From Steroidobacteraceae bacterium (lineage in GTDB: Bacteria > Pseudomonadota > Gammaproteobacteria > Steroidobacterales > Steroidobacteraceae): a DNA stretch of 64,000 nt. How positions within the stretch are numbered: position 1 is the first letter of the stretch; each line of letters begins with the position of its first letter. A program made the translations under genes and the position numbers. Below are positions 33,440 to 43,100 of the stretch, in pieces. The DNA lies in NCBI GenBank assembly GCA_041395505.1, contig JAWLAG010000001.1:2232001-2296000 (forward strand). The letters are read 5' to 3'. The notes beneath the pieces are model-generated. The model had not been told where the DNA came from, made no database searches, and saw only the letters and a list, made by a program, of their open reading frames with translations.

Positions 33440-36336
33440 GAACTTTTCCTGACCGCAGTCGCAATGGGTGTAACACGCAGCCGCGCCGTATCGCGCACCG
33501 ATTCCTGAACCGCTGATGCAAACAAGGCCGCGTGGATGAACTCGTTCTGTTCCAGCTCGTGCACTTTGGCGATACCGGTCGCCGGTGCCGCGGCGGGCGC
33601 CCGGCCCGCGTACAGCAACTGGTGCTGCTCACCGATCGGTTCGACGAGACGATGTCGGATCTGGTACCAGGCGCCCTGGTTCTGCGGCTCCTCCTGGCAC
33701 CAGACGAGTTCGCGCGCCTGCCCGTATTTCTCGATGATCGCGGCATACTCCTCGACCGGAAACGGGTAGAGCTGCTCGATACGAATGAGCGCGACACCGT
33801 CTTGCTGTTTCTCGTCCCTGCGCCGCAACAGGTCGAAATAGACTTTGCCGCTGCAAAATACCAGGCGCCGCACGCCATTCGGCTCTTTGATCGCGGCATC
33901 GTCGATCACCAGCTGGATATGCTCCTGCGCAAGGTCATCGAGCGCCGAGACCGACAATTCGTGGCGCAACAGGCTCTTTGGCGTCATGACGACCAGCGGC
34001 TTGCGAAAGCTGCGCAGCATCTGCCGGCGGATCATGTGAAACATCTGCGCCGGTGTCGACGGCACGCAAACCTGCATGTTGTACTCGGCGCAAAGCTGCA
34101 GGAAGCGCTCCAGGCGCGCCGATGAGTGCTCCGGGCCCTGACCTTCGTAGCCGTGCGGCAGGAATAGCGCAAGACCACAGAATCGCCCCCACTTCGCCTC
34201 GCCCGAGCTGATGAACTGATCGATGATGACCTGCGCACCGTTGGCAAAATCACCAAACTGCGCTTCCCAGATTACGAGTGCATGAGGGTCGGTGGTCGAG
34301 TAGCCATACTCGAAACCGAGCACGGCTTCCTCGGACAACACGGAATCGATTACCTGGAACGGCGGTTGGCGCTCGCCTATGTGCTGAAGCGGAATATGGG
34401 TCTCGCCGGATTGGGCATCATGCCAGACGGCGTGACGATGAAAGAACGTGCCGCGCCCCGAATCCTGACCGGAAATGCGAACCTTGAAGCCGTCCTCGAG
34501 CAATGCCGCATAGGCCAGGGTCTCGGCGCATCCCCAATCAAGCGGCAACTCGCCGGCGAGCATCTTCACTCTGTTCGCCACCACGTTCGCCACCCGCGGG
34601 TGCAGCGTGAAACCCTTCGGGATGGCGGTGATGCGTGCGCCCAGGGACCGCAGGCGCTGCATATCCACGCCTGTGGATGCCCGCGTCGTTACGTCAGGCA
34701 CGGTGAACTTGGACCAATCGACGGTATATTTGTTGCCGATCATGCCGAGCGAGGCGCGAGCCTGTGGCCGCCCCTGGTCAAGCCCCTCGCGATATTGGGT
34801 CATCATCTGCTCGGCGGCCCCATCGTCGATTTGCCCGGCCGAAGACAGCGAATTGGCATACAGCGTGCGCACGGTCGGGTGCTTGCGTATGACCTGATAC
34901 ATGACCGGCTGGGTCGCCGCCGGCTCATCCGCCTCGTTGTGCCCATGGCGGCGATAACAGACCAGGTCGATGACGACGTCCTTGTGAAACTTCATTCGAT
35001 AGGCGAACGCCAGTCGCGTGACGAAGACAACCGCTTCGGGATCATCCGCGTTGACGTGGAAAATTGGCGCTTCGAGTATCTTGGCGACATCCGAGCAATA
35101 CATCGTCGAGCGCGTGTCACGAGGGTCGGAGGTCGTGAATCCAACCTGGTTGTTGATCACGATGTGCACACTGCCGCCCGTGCAGTAGCCGCGCGCCTGC
35201 GACAACTGCATCGTCTCCATGACCACGCCCTGGCCGGCAAATGCAGAGTCGCCGTGGATCAATACCGGCAGAACGCGCTCACCACGGGCATCGTCGCGCC
35301 GCTCCTGTCGCGCGCGTACCGACCCTTCGACCACGGGATTCACGACCTCCAGGTGCGATGGGTTGAAGGCAAGCGCGACGTGGACATTACCCCCTGGCGT
35401 GCGCAGGTCGGCGGAGAAGCCCTTGTGATACTTGACGTCTCCGGAGCCCTGCCGCGTGGCGATGTCATACTGGCCCTCGAACTCGGAGAACAGATCCGAG
35501 GGAGCCTTGCCGAGCACGTTTACAAGAACATTCAATCGGCCGCGATGCGCCATGCCGATCACGACTTCCTCCACGCCGGCGGCACCACTACGCTGCACGA
35601 TATCGTCGAGCATCGGGATGAGCGAATCGCCACCTTCGAGCGAGAAACGCTTCTGCCCGACATAGCGCGTGTGCAGGTACCGCTCCAGACCCTCCGCCGC
35701 CGTCAGCTGCCAGAGGATATTGCGCTGCTCGTCCTCGCCGAATCGCTGCTGCAGACGCCCGGCCTGATAGTGGTCCTGCAACCAAAGTCTCTCGTCCGTG
35801 TTCGATATATGCGCGAATTCGGCACCGATGCTGCCGCAATACATGAACTCGAGCTGGTTGATGATTTCGCGCAGCGGCAGTCGATCAGGCACATCCGAAG
35901 TTCGCGATCCCGTGAAAAACACTTCATCGAGGTCACTCGCATCGAGATCGAAATACTTGAGTTCGAGGACGCGGGGTCGCTCCCGCTTCATCAACCCAAG
36001 CGGATCGAGGCGTGCGAGCAGGTGACCGCGATTGGCGTAGATCTGGATCAGCCGCGAGACCGCTCCCTGCTTGGCGCTACCTCCCGCGGACCCTGACGGT
36101 GCGGCCGCCGAGCTTGCTACTGCGGGCGATCGAGCCCGTTGTGCAATGGCGACCTGGACCTGGCCGTGGGTGAGCGGCGCTGGACCTTCCGGCCCGAGCG
36201 CAGCGAAATAGGCTTGCCAATCCTTGTGAACGCTGGCCGGATCGCGCAGAAAACTTTCGTAGAGCGCGTCGATGTAATTGGCGTTGGCACCCGAGAGCGA
36301 GCTCGACGCCATCAGTTCGGCCAGTTTTGATGCCAT
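33436..36336 (-). CDS. sucA: 2-oxoglutarate dehydrogenase E1
   Basis: This thiamine-diphosphate-dependent decarboxylase is E1 of the complex. ATG 36336 gives 966 residues. Motifs seen include the N-terminal E2-interacting segment (SGANANYIDALYESFLRDP), GMAHRGRLNVL, SLEGGDSLIPMLD, the GDSAFAGQGVVMETMQLSQ stretch, RRHGHNEADEP and the transketolase-like domain (VIDSVLSEEAVLGFEYGYS). It is the first gene of the sucA-sucB-lpd operon. Confidence 0.97.
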   Translation of the reverse strand: MASKLAELMASSSLSGANANYIDALYESFLRDPASVHKDWQAYFAALGPEGPAPLTHGQVQVAIAQRARSPAVASSAAAPSGSAGGSAKQGAVSRLIQIYANRGHLLARLDPLGLMKRERPRVLELKYFDLDASDLDEVFFTGSRTSDVPDRLPLREIINQLEFMYCGSIGAEFAHISNTDERLWLQDHYQAGRLQQRFGEDEQRNILWQLTAAEGLERYLHTRYVGQKRFSLEGGDSLIPMLDDIVQRSGAAGVEEVVIGMAHRGRLNVLVNVLGKAPSDLFSEFEGQYDIATRQGSGDVKYHKGFSADLRTPGGNVHVALAFNPSHLEVVNPVVEGSVRARQERRDDARGERVLPVLIHGDSAFAGQGVVMETMQLSQARGYCTGGSVHIVINNQVGFTTSDPRDTRSTMYCSDVAKILEAPIFHVNADDPEAVVFVTRLAFAYRMKFHKDVVIDLVCYRRHGHNEADEPAATQPVMYQVIRKHPTVRTLYANSLSSAGQIDDGAAEQMMTQYREGLDQGRPQARASLGMIGNKYTVDWSKFTVPDVTTRASTGVDMQRLRSLGARITAIPKGFTLHPRVANVVANRVKMLAGELPLDWGCAETLAYAALLEDGFKVRISGQDSGRGTFFHRHAVWHDAQSGETHIPLQHIGERQPPFQVIDSVLSEEAVLGFEYGYSTTDPHALVIWEAQFGDFANGAQVIIDQFISSGEAKWGRFCGLALFLPHGYEGQGPEHSSARLERFLQLCAEYNMQVCVPSTPAQMFHMIRRQMLRSFRKPLVVMTPKSLLRHELSVSALDDLAQEHIQLVIDDAAIKEPNGVRRLVFCSGKVYFDLLRRRDEKQQDGVALIRIEQLYPFPVEEYAAIIEKYGQARELVWCQEEPQNQGAWYQIRHRLVEPIGEQHQLLYAGRAPAAAPATGIAKVHELEQNEFIHAALFASAVQESVRDTARLRVTPIATAVRKSS

Positions 36337-36403
36337 GGTAAGGACAAACCTCAACGCCGCCGCATGCCGGCATTGACGCTGCCGGCGCCCTGGCGCCAAA
36401 GAC

Positions 36404-36459
36404 TTAACAGAATGTGAGTTTAACGGAATGTGACTCGTTCAGAAAACGAGCGCAGTCAC
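36404..36459 (-). promoter_or_regulatory. tandem 14-base repeat and hairpin upstream of sucA
   Basis: TTAACAGAATGTGA (36404-36417) and TTAACGGAATGTGA (36419-36432) are direct repeats 15 bases apart, 68-96 bases ahead of the sucA start. They are followed by a hairpin with CTCGTT (36434-36439) pairing AACGAG (36445-36450) inside an outer GTGACT/AGTCAC. The hairpin overlaps the stop of the gene at 36456, so it may end that transcript, while the repeats may bind a regulator of sucA. Confidence 0.35.
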
Positions 36460-36932
36460 GTTTGTTGCGTCAGCAGACCCAACAACCACAACTCATAGCC
36501 TATGAGCGCGGCATAAAGCGTCAAAATTCCGTACAGGACGTTGGCGACACGGAGCCAGCCAAATACATGGGAATGGGCAAGCAGGATCAGCAGGACCATG
36601 CCACCGCCGGTCATGGCCAGTTTGCAGATCGCAAATGCCGTACCGCTGCCGGCGACCAGAGGCAGCATGACCGGGTTGGCTTCGTAGGCGCCATGGTGGA
36701 TCAGGTTGAGCGTCAGGAGCGCGTCTGCCAGCGAGCACAGCATGACCAGAATTGCGACTGCCAGCCAACGTGCATCATGCCAGTCGACCGCAATGAATCC
36801 GCGATTGCGCGTGCGGCGCACGGCCCGCCGGCGGCGATGCACACTCCCAACCAGGAGGCCATAAATAACCCGCTGGCGCCGGTCGGATCGCAATCGGCGA
36901 TCGCCCTTCGCCGCTGCCGCATTGGATTTCAT
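36456..36932 (-). CDS. DUF5658-family membrane protein
   Basis: The 158-residue protein starts with a strongly basic cytoplasmic part (GDRRLRSDRRQRVIYGLL), then has three or four membrane helices, including DALLTLNLIHHGAYEANPVM, the family signature of a polar motif within a helix. The function of the family is unknown. The start at ATG 36932 is uncertain, because the ribosome site is poor and an earlier ATG would overlap the neighbouring gene. Confidence 0.75.
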   Translation of the reverse strand: MKSNAAAAKGDRRLRSDRRQRVIYGLLVGSVHRRRRAVRRTRNRGFIAVDWHDARWLAVAILVMLCSLADALLTLNLIHHGAYEANPVMLPLVAGSGTAFAICKLAMTGGGMVLLILLAHSHVFGWLRVANVLYGILTLYAALIGYELWLLGLLTQQT

Positions 36933-36978
36933 CGCCTCGATTCTATTGGATGCACGGCCGCGGAGCCGCCGATGTGAC

Positions 36979-37971
36979 TTATTGAGGGTCGGTAGTGATG
37001 TCGGCATCGTGGCATTGTGATGCCGGGGTTCCTGCCGTATCGCGAGCCCGCGCCTCGAGTTCGGCGGCACTGCGCGACAGTGCTTCGCGTAGCAGGATAT
37101 CCGTAGCGGACGCTTGCGCCCGCTCAATCGACGCGCGGGCCAATGTCATGCAGCCGAGCCTCATTTGCAGGTGCGCGAGGTTGTTCAGGTAAAGCGGGTT
37201 GTCGCGATCGTGCTGCAGAGCGCGGCGATAGGCCAGCCCGGCCCCTGCATTGTCGCCAAGCTGCAAACGGGCATTGCCCAGCGCGAACCAGACCAGGGAA
37301 TTGTCCGGGTCGATCGTAGCCAGAGAATCATAGGTGCGCTCCGCGACCGCGAAGCGGCCGAGAGACTCGAAATCGGCACCCAGCGACAGTAATCGGCCGC
37401 TATCGGGGCGCGGTGGCAGCTCGCCGGGCCTGAGCATGACCAGCGCATAACGATCCGCCAGATTCCAGGCATGCATGAACACCCGATTGCGCATGACACT
37501 GCGTCGAATGCGACCGGAGCGAAGCACCCACGCAGAGCTTGACCGATCGAAGCCTACGACTACCGCGAAATGCCAGCGCGGAATCCACTTCAAGCCAAGG
37601 TTCAGCAGTACCAGCACCGCCCGCCCGGCTTGCAGCTGCTCGACGATTGCCGACGCGTCCCGATCGACCTGGTACGGCAACCGGTCCGACTGACGCGCGC
37701 GTGCCGTGAGCTCGAGTGCCAGGCTCCCGCGCCGCTGTGGCAGCATGACGTCGGGCGCCAATGCGTCTGGCGTCGTGTTGACACCACTCGCGACGAGCAC
37801 GGTCGCAAGCGCCGCCGGGCCGCACTGGTGTGCGGATTGGGCAAAAAACGGCGTATCGACCAGTTCGATCGCCGCAGGACCTCGCAGCGACGCGCAACCG
37901 CCAATGGCGCCGAGCGCAAGAAGCGGAACGAGCGCGTTACGCGACTTGCTGCTAGCGGCGCGCCGGTCCAA
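36979..37971 (-). CDS. PA2778-family cysteine peptidase with TPR repeats (lipoprotein)
   Basis: The lipoprotein signal ends in IGGC near residue 26. A C39/papain-like peptidase domain follows, with the nucleophile in HQCGPAALATVL and the His in RWHFAVVVGFD. The C-terminal half holds TPR repeats (LVWFALGNARLQLGDNAGAG, PLYLNNLAHLQMRLG). Together these match the PA2778 family of Pseudomonas. Its ATG lies within the end of the PA2779-like gene, so the two are co-expressed. The natural substrate is unknown. Confidence 0.85.
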   Translation of the reverse strand: MDRRAASSKSRNALVPLLALGAIGGCASLRGPAAIELVDTPFFAQSAHQCGPAALATVLVASGVNTTPDALAPDVMLPQRRGSLALELTARARQSDRLPYQVDRDASAIVEQLQAGRAVLVLLNLGLKWIPRWHFAVVVGFDRSSSAWVLRSGRIRRSVMRNRVFMHAWNLADRYALVMLRPGELPPRPDSGRLLSLGADFESLGRFAVAERTYDSLATIDPDNSLVWFALGNARLQLGDNAGAGLAYRRALQHDRDNPLYLNNLAHLQMRLGCMTLARASIERAQASATDILLREALSRSAAELEARARDTAGTPASQCHDADITTDPQ

Positions 37972-38347
37972 TCGACTTGAAGATGTCGATCACGCCTACG
38001 ACCTCGAGTATCAAGAGCACCAGGAAGGTCGCGCCGATGATTGCCAATGCATCGCCCGCTGCCGGATCCGACTCGAGGCGCTCGGCCAGCTGGTGCAACT
38101 CGGAGTCGGTCAATGCCGCGATACGCCGCTCAACAGACTGCGGATCGACACCCAGTTTCTGCATATGGGCACTGACCTCGGCGCTCGCCATGATTGCGTC
38201 GATGCGCGCAATGTCTGCGCCACGATTCGTGCCTTGCAAGGCAAAACTGGTGGGTAACATTTCGGCGAATGCGCCGACCGGTGTGCCGGCCAACATGACA
38301 GCACAGCTCAGCAAGCAAACCAGAGACCGTTTGCCGGAAGATTTCAT
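37952..38347 (-). CDS. PA2779-family protein
   Basis: This 131-residue protein has a signal sequence (to about AEML), a helical middle (RIDAIMASAEVSAHMQKLGV and the DPQSVERRIAALTDSEL helix pair) and a C-terminal membrane helix (IIGATFLVLLILEVVGVIDI) followed by a short basic tail. This is the PA2779 (DUF6627-type) layout, always next to the PA2778 peptidase in known genomes. It may be a substrate or membrane partner of that peptidase. 38348-38447 shows no gene. Confidence 0.85.
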   Translation of the reverse strand: MKSSGKRSLVCLLSCAVMLAGTPVGAFAEMLPTSFALQGTNRGADIARIDAIMASAEVSAHMQKLGVDPQSVERRIAALTDSELHQLAERLESDPAAGDALAIIGATFLVLLILEVVGVIDIFKSIGPARR

Positions 38348-38447
38348 GGACCACTACTCCTCGAGTTGACGCGACCGCAGCGCTAGCCTAGCGCAATTGG
38401 CCGCAACTGGCGATGGCGAGGCGTCGCCGGATGGCGACGTGCGTCGA

Positions 38448-38810
38448 TCAGGGCGCTGGCGCGTCCCGCCCGTCGACGGAGCAGTAGATGTCATGCAGGG
38501 TCTGCACGATCTGCGCAGCCGGTCCCGGCAGCAACGCATAGAAAATGACCTGGCCGTCGCGCCGGGCGCGCACCACGCCCTGTTCACGCAGGATCGCCAG
38601 ATGCTGCGACAGCGCTGACTGGCTGAGCGGCAATTGCGCGTTCAACTCGCCGACCGACAATTCTGCCTCGCTCAGCAGGCAAAGGATCATCAATCGTTGC
38701 TGATTGGCCAGGGCGCGCAACAGCGTGCCCGCTTGTGCCGCGTGTGGGGCCATGGCCTGCGCCGGCGTGGCGCCCGTCTGCCTGTGCCGTGCGGTTTTCC
38801 TGTGCGCCAA
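38448..38810 (-). CDS. ArsR-family repressor of the SqrR/BigR persulfide-sensing type
   Basis: This 120-residue winged-helix protein has the ArsR fold (LRALANQQRLMILCLLSEAE, recognition helix SQSALSQHLAILREQGVV, wing RARRDGQVIFYAL). It lacks the metal CxC motif but has Cys44 and Cys110, 66 residues apart, the same spacing as the pair that forms a polysulfide bridge in SqrR and BigR. It is divergent from an operon containing sulfide:quinone oxidoreductase, so it probably represses that operon until persulfides appear. Sensing chemistry is inferred from the cysteines and context. Confidence 0.85.
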   Translation of the reverse strand: MAHRKTARHRQTGATPAQAMAPHAAQAGTLLRALANQQRLMILCLLSEAELSVGELNAQLPLSQSALSQHLAILREQGVVRARRDGQVIFYALLPGPAAQIVQTLHDIYCSVDGRDAPAP

Positions 38811-38848
38811 AGTATGACCTCGTCGAACCCTGATATATATACTACTTT

Positions 38849-38868
38849 ACTAATTTAGTGTTGTCTAA
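38849..38868. promoter_or_regulatory. AT-rich palindrome between the ArsR gene and the sulfide operon
   Basis: ACTAA-T-TTAGT (38849-38859) is a perfect inverted repeat, and TTAG (38855-38858) pairs again with CTAA (38865-38868). A possible -10, TAATAT, lies at 38866-38871. The position in the AT-rich divergent gap is as expected for the ArsR operator. Confidence 0.55.
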
Positions 38869-38905
38869 TATTATTCCCTGACTGGCGCGCATGACGAGGT
38901 GGCTT

Positions 38906-39109
38906 ATGAATATCGATCGTATCGTGATGGCATTCGCCGGCAGCATGATTCTGCTGAGCCTGGCGCTCGGCGCCCTGGTTTCGCCGTACTGGCTGCTGCT
39001 GGGTGCCTTCGTCGGGCTCAACATGCTGCAGGCAGCATTCACGCGCTTCTGCCCATTGGCCCTGATGCTCCGCCGAATGGGCGTCCTGCCAGGCGCGGCA
39101 TTCAAGTGA
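38906..39109 (+). CDS. DUF2892 (YgaP-like) membrane protein
   Basis: The small protein of 67 residues has two membrane helices (MAFAGSMILLSLALGALV and PYWLLLGAFVGLNMLQAAF) and the FTRFCPL motif of DUF2892. This domain is the membrane part of the rhodanese YgaP and often accompanies sulfur-handling enzymes. ATG 38906 has GAGGTGG upstream. The stop overlaps the GTG of the next gene. Confidence 0.88.
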   Translation: MNIDRIVMAFAGSMILLSLALGALVSPYWLLLGAFVGLNMLQAAFTRFCPLALMLRRMGVLPGAAFK

Positions 39110-40188
39110 GCCGACTTCAGTGCGTCGTAATTGCGCCGCTTGCGCTCGCAGTCGTGCTGCTGGCAGGTTGCACGTCCGGCAAGTCGCCTGCGACTGCCGA
39201 CGAGGCCAAGCCGGCGCCCTACCCCGTTCTGACCGCGCAATTGCGACCGGTGCCGGTTGAACGGCAGCTCGACGGCCGCATCGAAGCGGTCAACCAGGGT
39301 ACGGTGTCGGCCGAAACCTCCGGGCGGGTGGTCGAGATCAATTACGACGTCAATGATTTTGTCCCCGCGGGGGCGGTCATCCTGAGATTGCGCGCCACGG
39401 AGCAACGCGCGGGCCTGTTGCAGGCCCAGGCTGCACTACGCGAAGCCACGGCACGTCAGGGCGAGGCAAATTCCCGCTATGAACGTGTCGCCGACATGTA
39501 CGAACGCAAAGTGGTGCCGAAAGCGATGTTCGATGAAGCGCTTGCCAATCGCGATGCTGCCGATGCGCGTCTCGCAGCGGCGCGCGCCTCCGTGCAAAGT
39601 GCCAGTGAAGGCCTCGGGTACACCGAAGTACGTGCACCCTACGCCGGTGTGGTCGTCAAGCGACACGTCGAGATTGGCGAGAGCGTCAGCCCCGGCACGC
39701 CGTTGGTGAGCGGACTGTCACTGCAGTTCCTGCGCGTGGCCGTGGACATTCCGCAACGTCTGGTCGAACAGGTGCGCAAGATACGCAAAGCGGCCGTCTA
39801 CGCACAGGGCAAGCGCATCGATGCGACCCAGGTCGTGATCTTTCCGCAAGCGCAGCAGCCGTCTGCGACCTTCCGCGCCCGGGTCGACCTACCCGAAAAC
39901 GCGGCAGACCTCTATCCGGGCATGCTGGTCAAGGTTGGTTTCGTCGTTGGCGAAGCCGAGAGCCTTACCCTGCCGGCGAGCGCCGTCATGCATCGCAGCG
40001 AAGTCACGGGCGTATATGTCTGGGATCCTGCCGCCGGTGTCACGCGATTCCGCCAACTGCGCATCGGTCAGTCGGTCGCCGAGGCCGTCGAAGTACTGGC
40101 AGGACTGCGCGCAGGCGAGCAGGTTGCGGTCGACGCCATGTCCGCGATGTCGCGCGCCACCGCCGATGCGGCGGAGTCGCGGCAGTGA
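39106..40188 (+). CDS. RND efflux periplasmic adaptor (membrane fusion protein)
   Basis: GTG 39106 overlaps the preceding stop and begins a lipoprotein signal ending in LLAGC. The 360-residue protein has the biotinyl-lipoyl-like half motifs (GRVVEINYDVNDFVPAGAVI and VRAPYAGVVVKRHVEIGESV) flanking an alpha-hairpin, then beta-barrel and membrane-proximal domains. It would bridge the pump at 40185 and the TolC-type channel at 44725. Confidence 0.93.
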   Translation: MSRLQCVVIAPLALAVVLLAGCTSGKSPATADEAKPAPYPVLTAQLRPVPVERQLDGRIEAVNQGTVSAETSGRVVEINYDVNDFVPAGAVILRLRATEQRAGLLQAQAALREATARQGEANSRYERVADMYERKVVPKAMFDEALANRDAADARLAAARASVQSASEGLGYTEVRAPYAGVVVKRHVEIGESVSPGTPLVSGLSLQFLRVAVDIPQRLVEQVRKIRKAAVYAQGKRIDATQVVIFPQAQQPSATFRARVDLPENAADLYPGMLVKVGFVVGEAESLTLPASAVMHRSEVTGVYVWDPAAGVTRFRQLRIGQSVAEAVEVLAGLRAGEQVAVDAMSAMSRATADAAESRQ

Positions 40189-43100
40189 CCGACACGCGCC
40201 TCGGCATATCCGGCCGTCTGGCGCGGTATTTCCTCCACAATCAGCTCACCCCGCTACTGGCGCTCGCAGCGCTGCTCCTGGGTATCTTCGCAGCGTTCAT
40301 CACACCGCGCGAAGAAGAGCCGCAGATTGACGTCACCTTCGCCAACGTGTTCATTGGCTTTCCCGGCGCATCGGCCGAGCAGGTCGAAACGCTGGTGGCA
40401 TCGCCGATGGAACAGGTGTTGGGCGAAATCGCCGGCGTCAAGCATATCTATTCGACGTCGAGTCCCGGCATGGCGGTGCTGACCGTGCAGTTCGAGGTCG
40501 GACAGAAGCGCACGGAGGCGATCGTCCGGCTGTACAACGCGATTTACTCGAACGCCGACTGGCGGCCACCCGCGCTCGGCGTGGCGCGACCGTTGGTCAA
40601 GCCGGGCGGGATCGACGATGTACCGATCCTCACGCTGACGCTGTGGACGCGCGATGCCGCACGCGGAGCATGGGATCTCGGCAAGGTTGCCCGCTCGATC
40701 GAGACCGAGATCAAGCGCGTTCCGGGCACGCGCGATGTGTACATCGTGGGCAGTCCCGAGAATATCGTGCACGTCGAACTCGATCCCGCCAGGCTTGCCG
40801 GCCACGGCTTGAGCGTGAGCGAGGTCGCAAACGCCCTGGAGCAGGCGAACGTCGTGCGTCAGGCCGGCATGCTGGTGGGCCACGATCGCGTCACGCCGGT
40901 GCAGGCCGGAGAATTTCTGGGCGATCGCGATGCCGTCGCCAATCTCATCGTCGGCGCGCAATCGGGCCAGCCCGTGTACCTTGAGGACGTCGCGACCATT
41001 TCGGCTGCACCCGATCAGGCCGACTCCTACGCCTGGTTCGGCATGGGGCTGCACCATGCTGACGGCGCGCAGGCGGTGAGCAATGCGCCTGCGGTGACGA
41101 TCGCGATTGCGAAGAAACCTGGCGAGAATGCCATTGATGTCGCCAGCCAGGTGCTGAAACGCGTCGACATGCTGCGTGGCACCTATATCCCGGACGGCGT
41201 CGAAATTGCCGTCACCCGCAATTACGGCGTGACGGCCAACGACAAGGCCACGAAACTCATTCAAAAGCTGCTGTTCGCAACGGCATCCGTCGTTTTGCTA
41301 GTCGTGCTCACCATGGGCCGGCGTGAGGCAATCGTGGTTGGCACGGCGGTCATCGTGACCCTGGCCGCGACGTTGTTTGCGTCCTGGGCCTGGGGTTTCA
41401 CGATCAACCGGGTGTCGCTGTTCGCCCTGATCTTCGCTATCGGCATCCTCGTGGACGACGCCATCGTCGTGGTCGAGAACATACACCGACACCAGCAACT
41501 GAGCTCGGAGCCTGCCGCGACGCTGATTCCGCGCGCCGTCGACGAAGTTGGCGGGCCTACCATACTCGCCACCTTCACCGTCATCGCAGCACTGCTGCCG
41601 ATGGCCTTCGTGAGCGGCCTCATGGGTCCCTACATGAGCCCGATCCCCATCAACGCCAGCATGGGCATGCTGTTGTCGCTCGCAATCGCCCTCATCATGA
41701 CGCCCTGGCTATGCCGCAAACTGCTCGCGAAGCCAGGAGCATCGTCGCACGGACCCGCCGATGCGGCCGGGCACAAGGATCGAGTCTCCCTGTGGTTCGA
41801 GCGAATCCTGCGTCCGTTCCTGGCTGGTACCGATGCACGCCGCCGGCGACATCGCCTGTATGCGGGGATCGGGTTGGCAATCCTGGTCGCCGTCGGGCTC
41901 GCGCTGATGCAGTGGGTCGTCCTGAAGATGCTGCCGTTCGACAACAAGTCCGAGTTCCAGGTCATCGCGAACCTTCCTGAGGGCTCAACGGTGGAAACGA
42001 CCGCGGCCCTGCTCGGTGAACTCGGCACGGTGCTGCAGGACGTGCCGGAGGTCGTGAATTTCCAGGCGTATGCAGGCACGGCGGCACCGATCAATTTCAA
42101 CGGACTCGTACGCCAGTACTATCTGCGCCAGTCCCCGGAACTGGGCGATATCCAGGTCAACCTGGTCGACAAACATGAGCGGGACCGCAAGAGCCACGAG
42201 ATCGCACTGGCTGTCAGACCAGCGCTCGCTGCAATCGGCAAACGCTACGGCGCTTCGGTTCAAGTGGTTGAAGTGCCGCCCGGCCCGCCGGTGCTTGCAC
42301 CGATCGTCGCCGAGATATATGGGCCCCGCTATCGCGAGCAGCGGCTGCTCGCGACAGCATTGCGCGCGCACTTCGAGGATACCGCCGATATCGTTGACGT
42401 CGATGACAGCGTTGAAACGCCCGCCGAGCGGATCACACTGCTCGTCGACCGGCAACGCGCCGCGCTGCTCGGCGTCAGCCAGCAGCAAATCAGTTCCGTG
42501 TTGGCAATGGCGCTGGGCGGCGCCGACGTGAGCTTTGTTCACTCAGGTCGCGAGCGCCAACCGATTGCGATACGTCTCGAACTGCCGGTGGCGGACAAGG
42601 CCGAAGTCGATGACCTGCTCACTTTGCGTGTAAGGACGACGACCGGCCAGACGGTGCCGATATCTGAAGTCGTCGACATTGCGCGCGGCGCCTGGGACGG
42701 CGCGATCCATCACAAGGATTTGTTGCCCGTCGCCTATGTCACGGGCGATATGGCCGGCAAACTCGACAGTCCGCTCTATGGCATGTTCTCGCTGGTTGGC
42801 CAGATACGCCGCGAGGGACTACAGGGCCAGGAAGTTCGCCAGCACTTCATTGCGCCGCCAGATAACCCCAATGAAATCGCGATCAAGTGGGATGGCGAGT
42901 GGCAGATCACCTACGAAACCTTTCGCGACATGGGCGCGGCCTATGCGGTCGGCCTGGTGCTCATCTACCTGCTGGTCGTGGCGCAGTTCGGCTCCTACGC
43001 GGTACCGCTCGTGATCATGGCGCCCATCCCCCTGACGATCATCGGCGTCATGCCCGGACATGCGCTACTCGGAGCGCCGTTCACCGCGACATCCATGATC

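Noticed and set aside
34282..36096. 604-codon plus-strand frame opposite sucA.
   Set aside because: It is antisense to a well-conserved dehydrogenase gene and has no recognisable domain or ribosome site.
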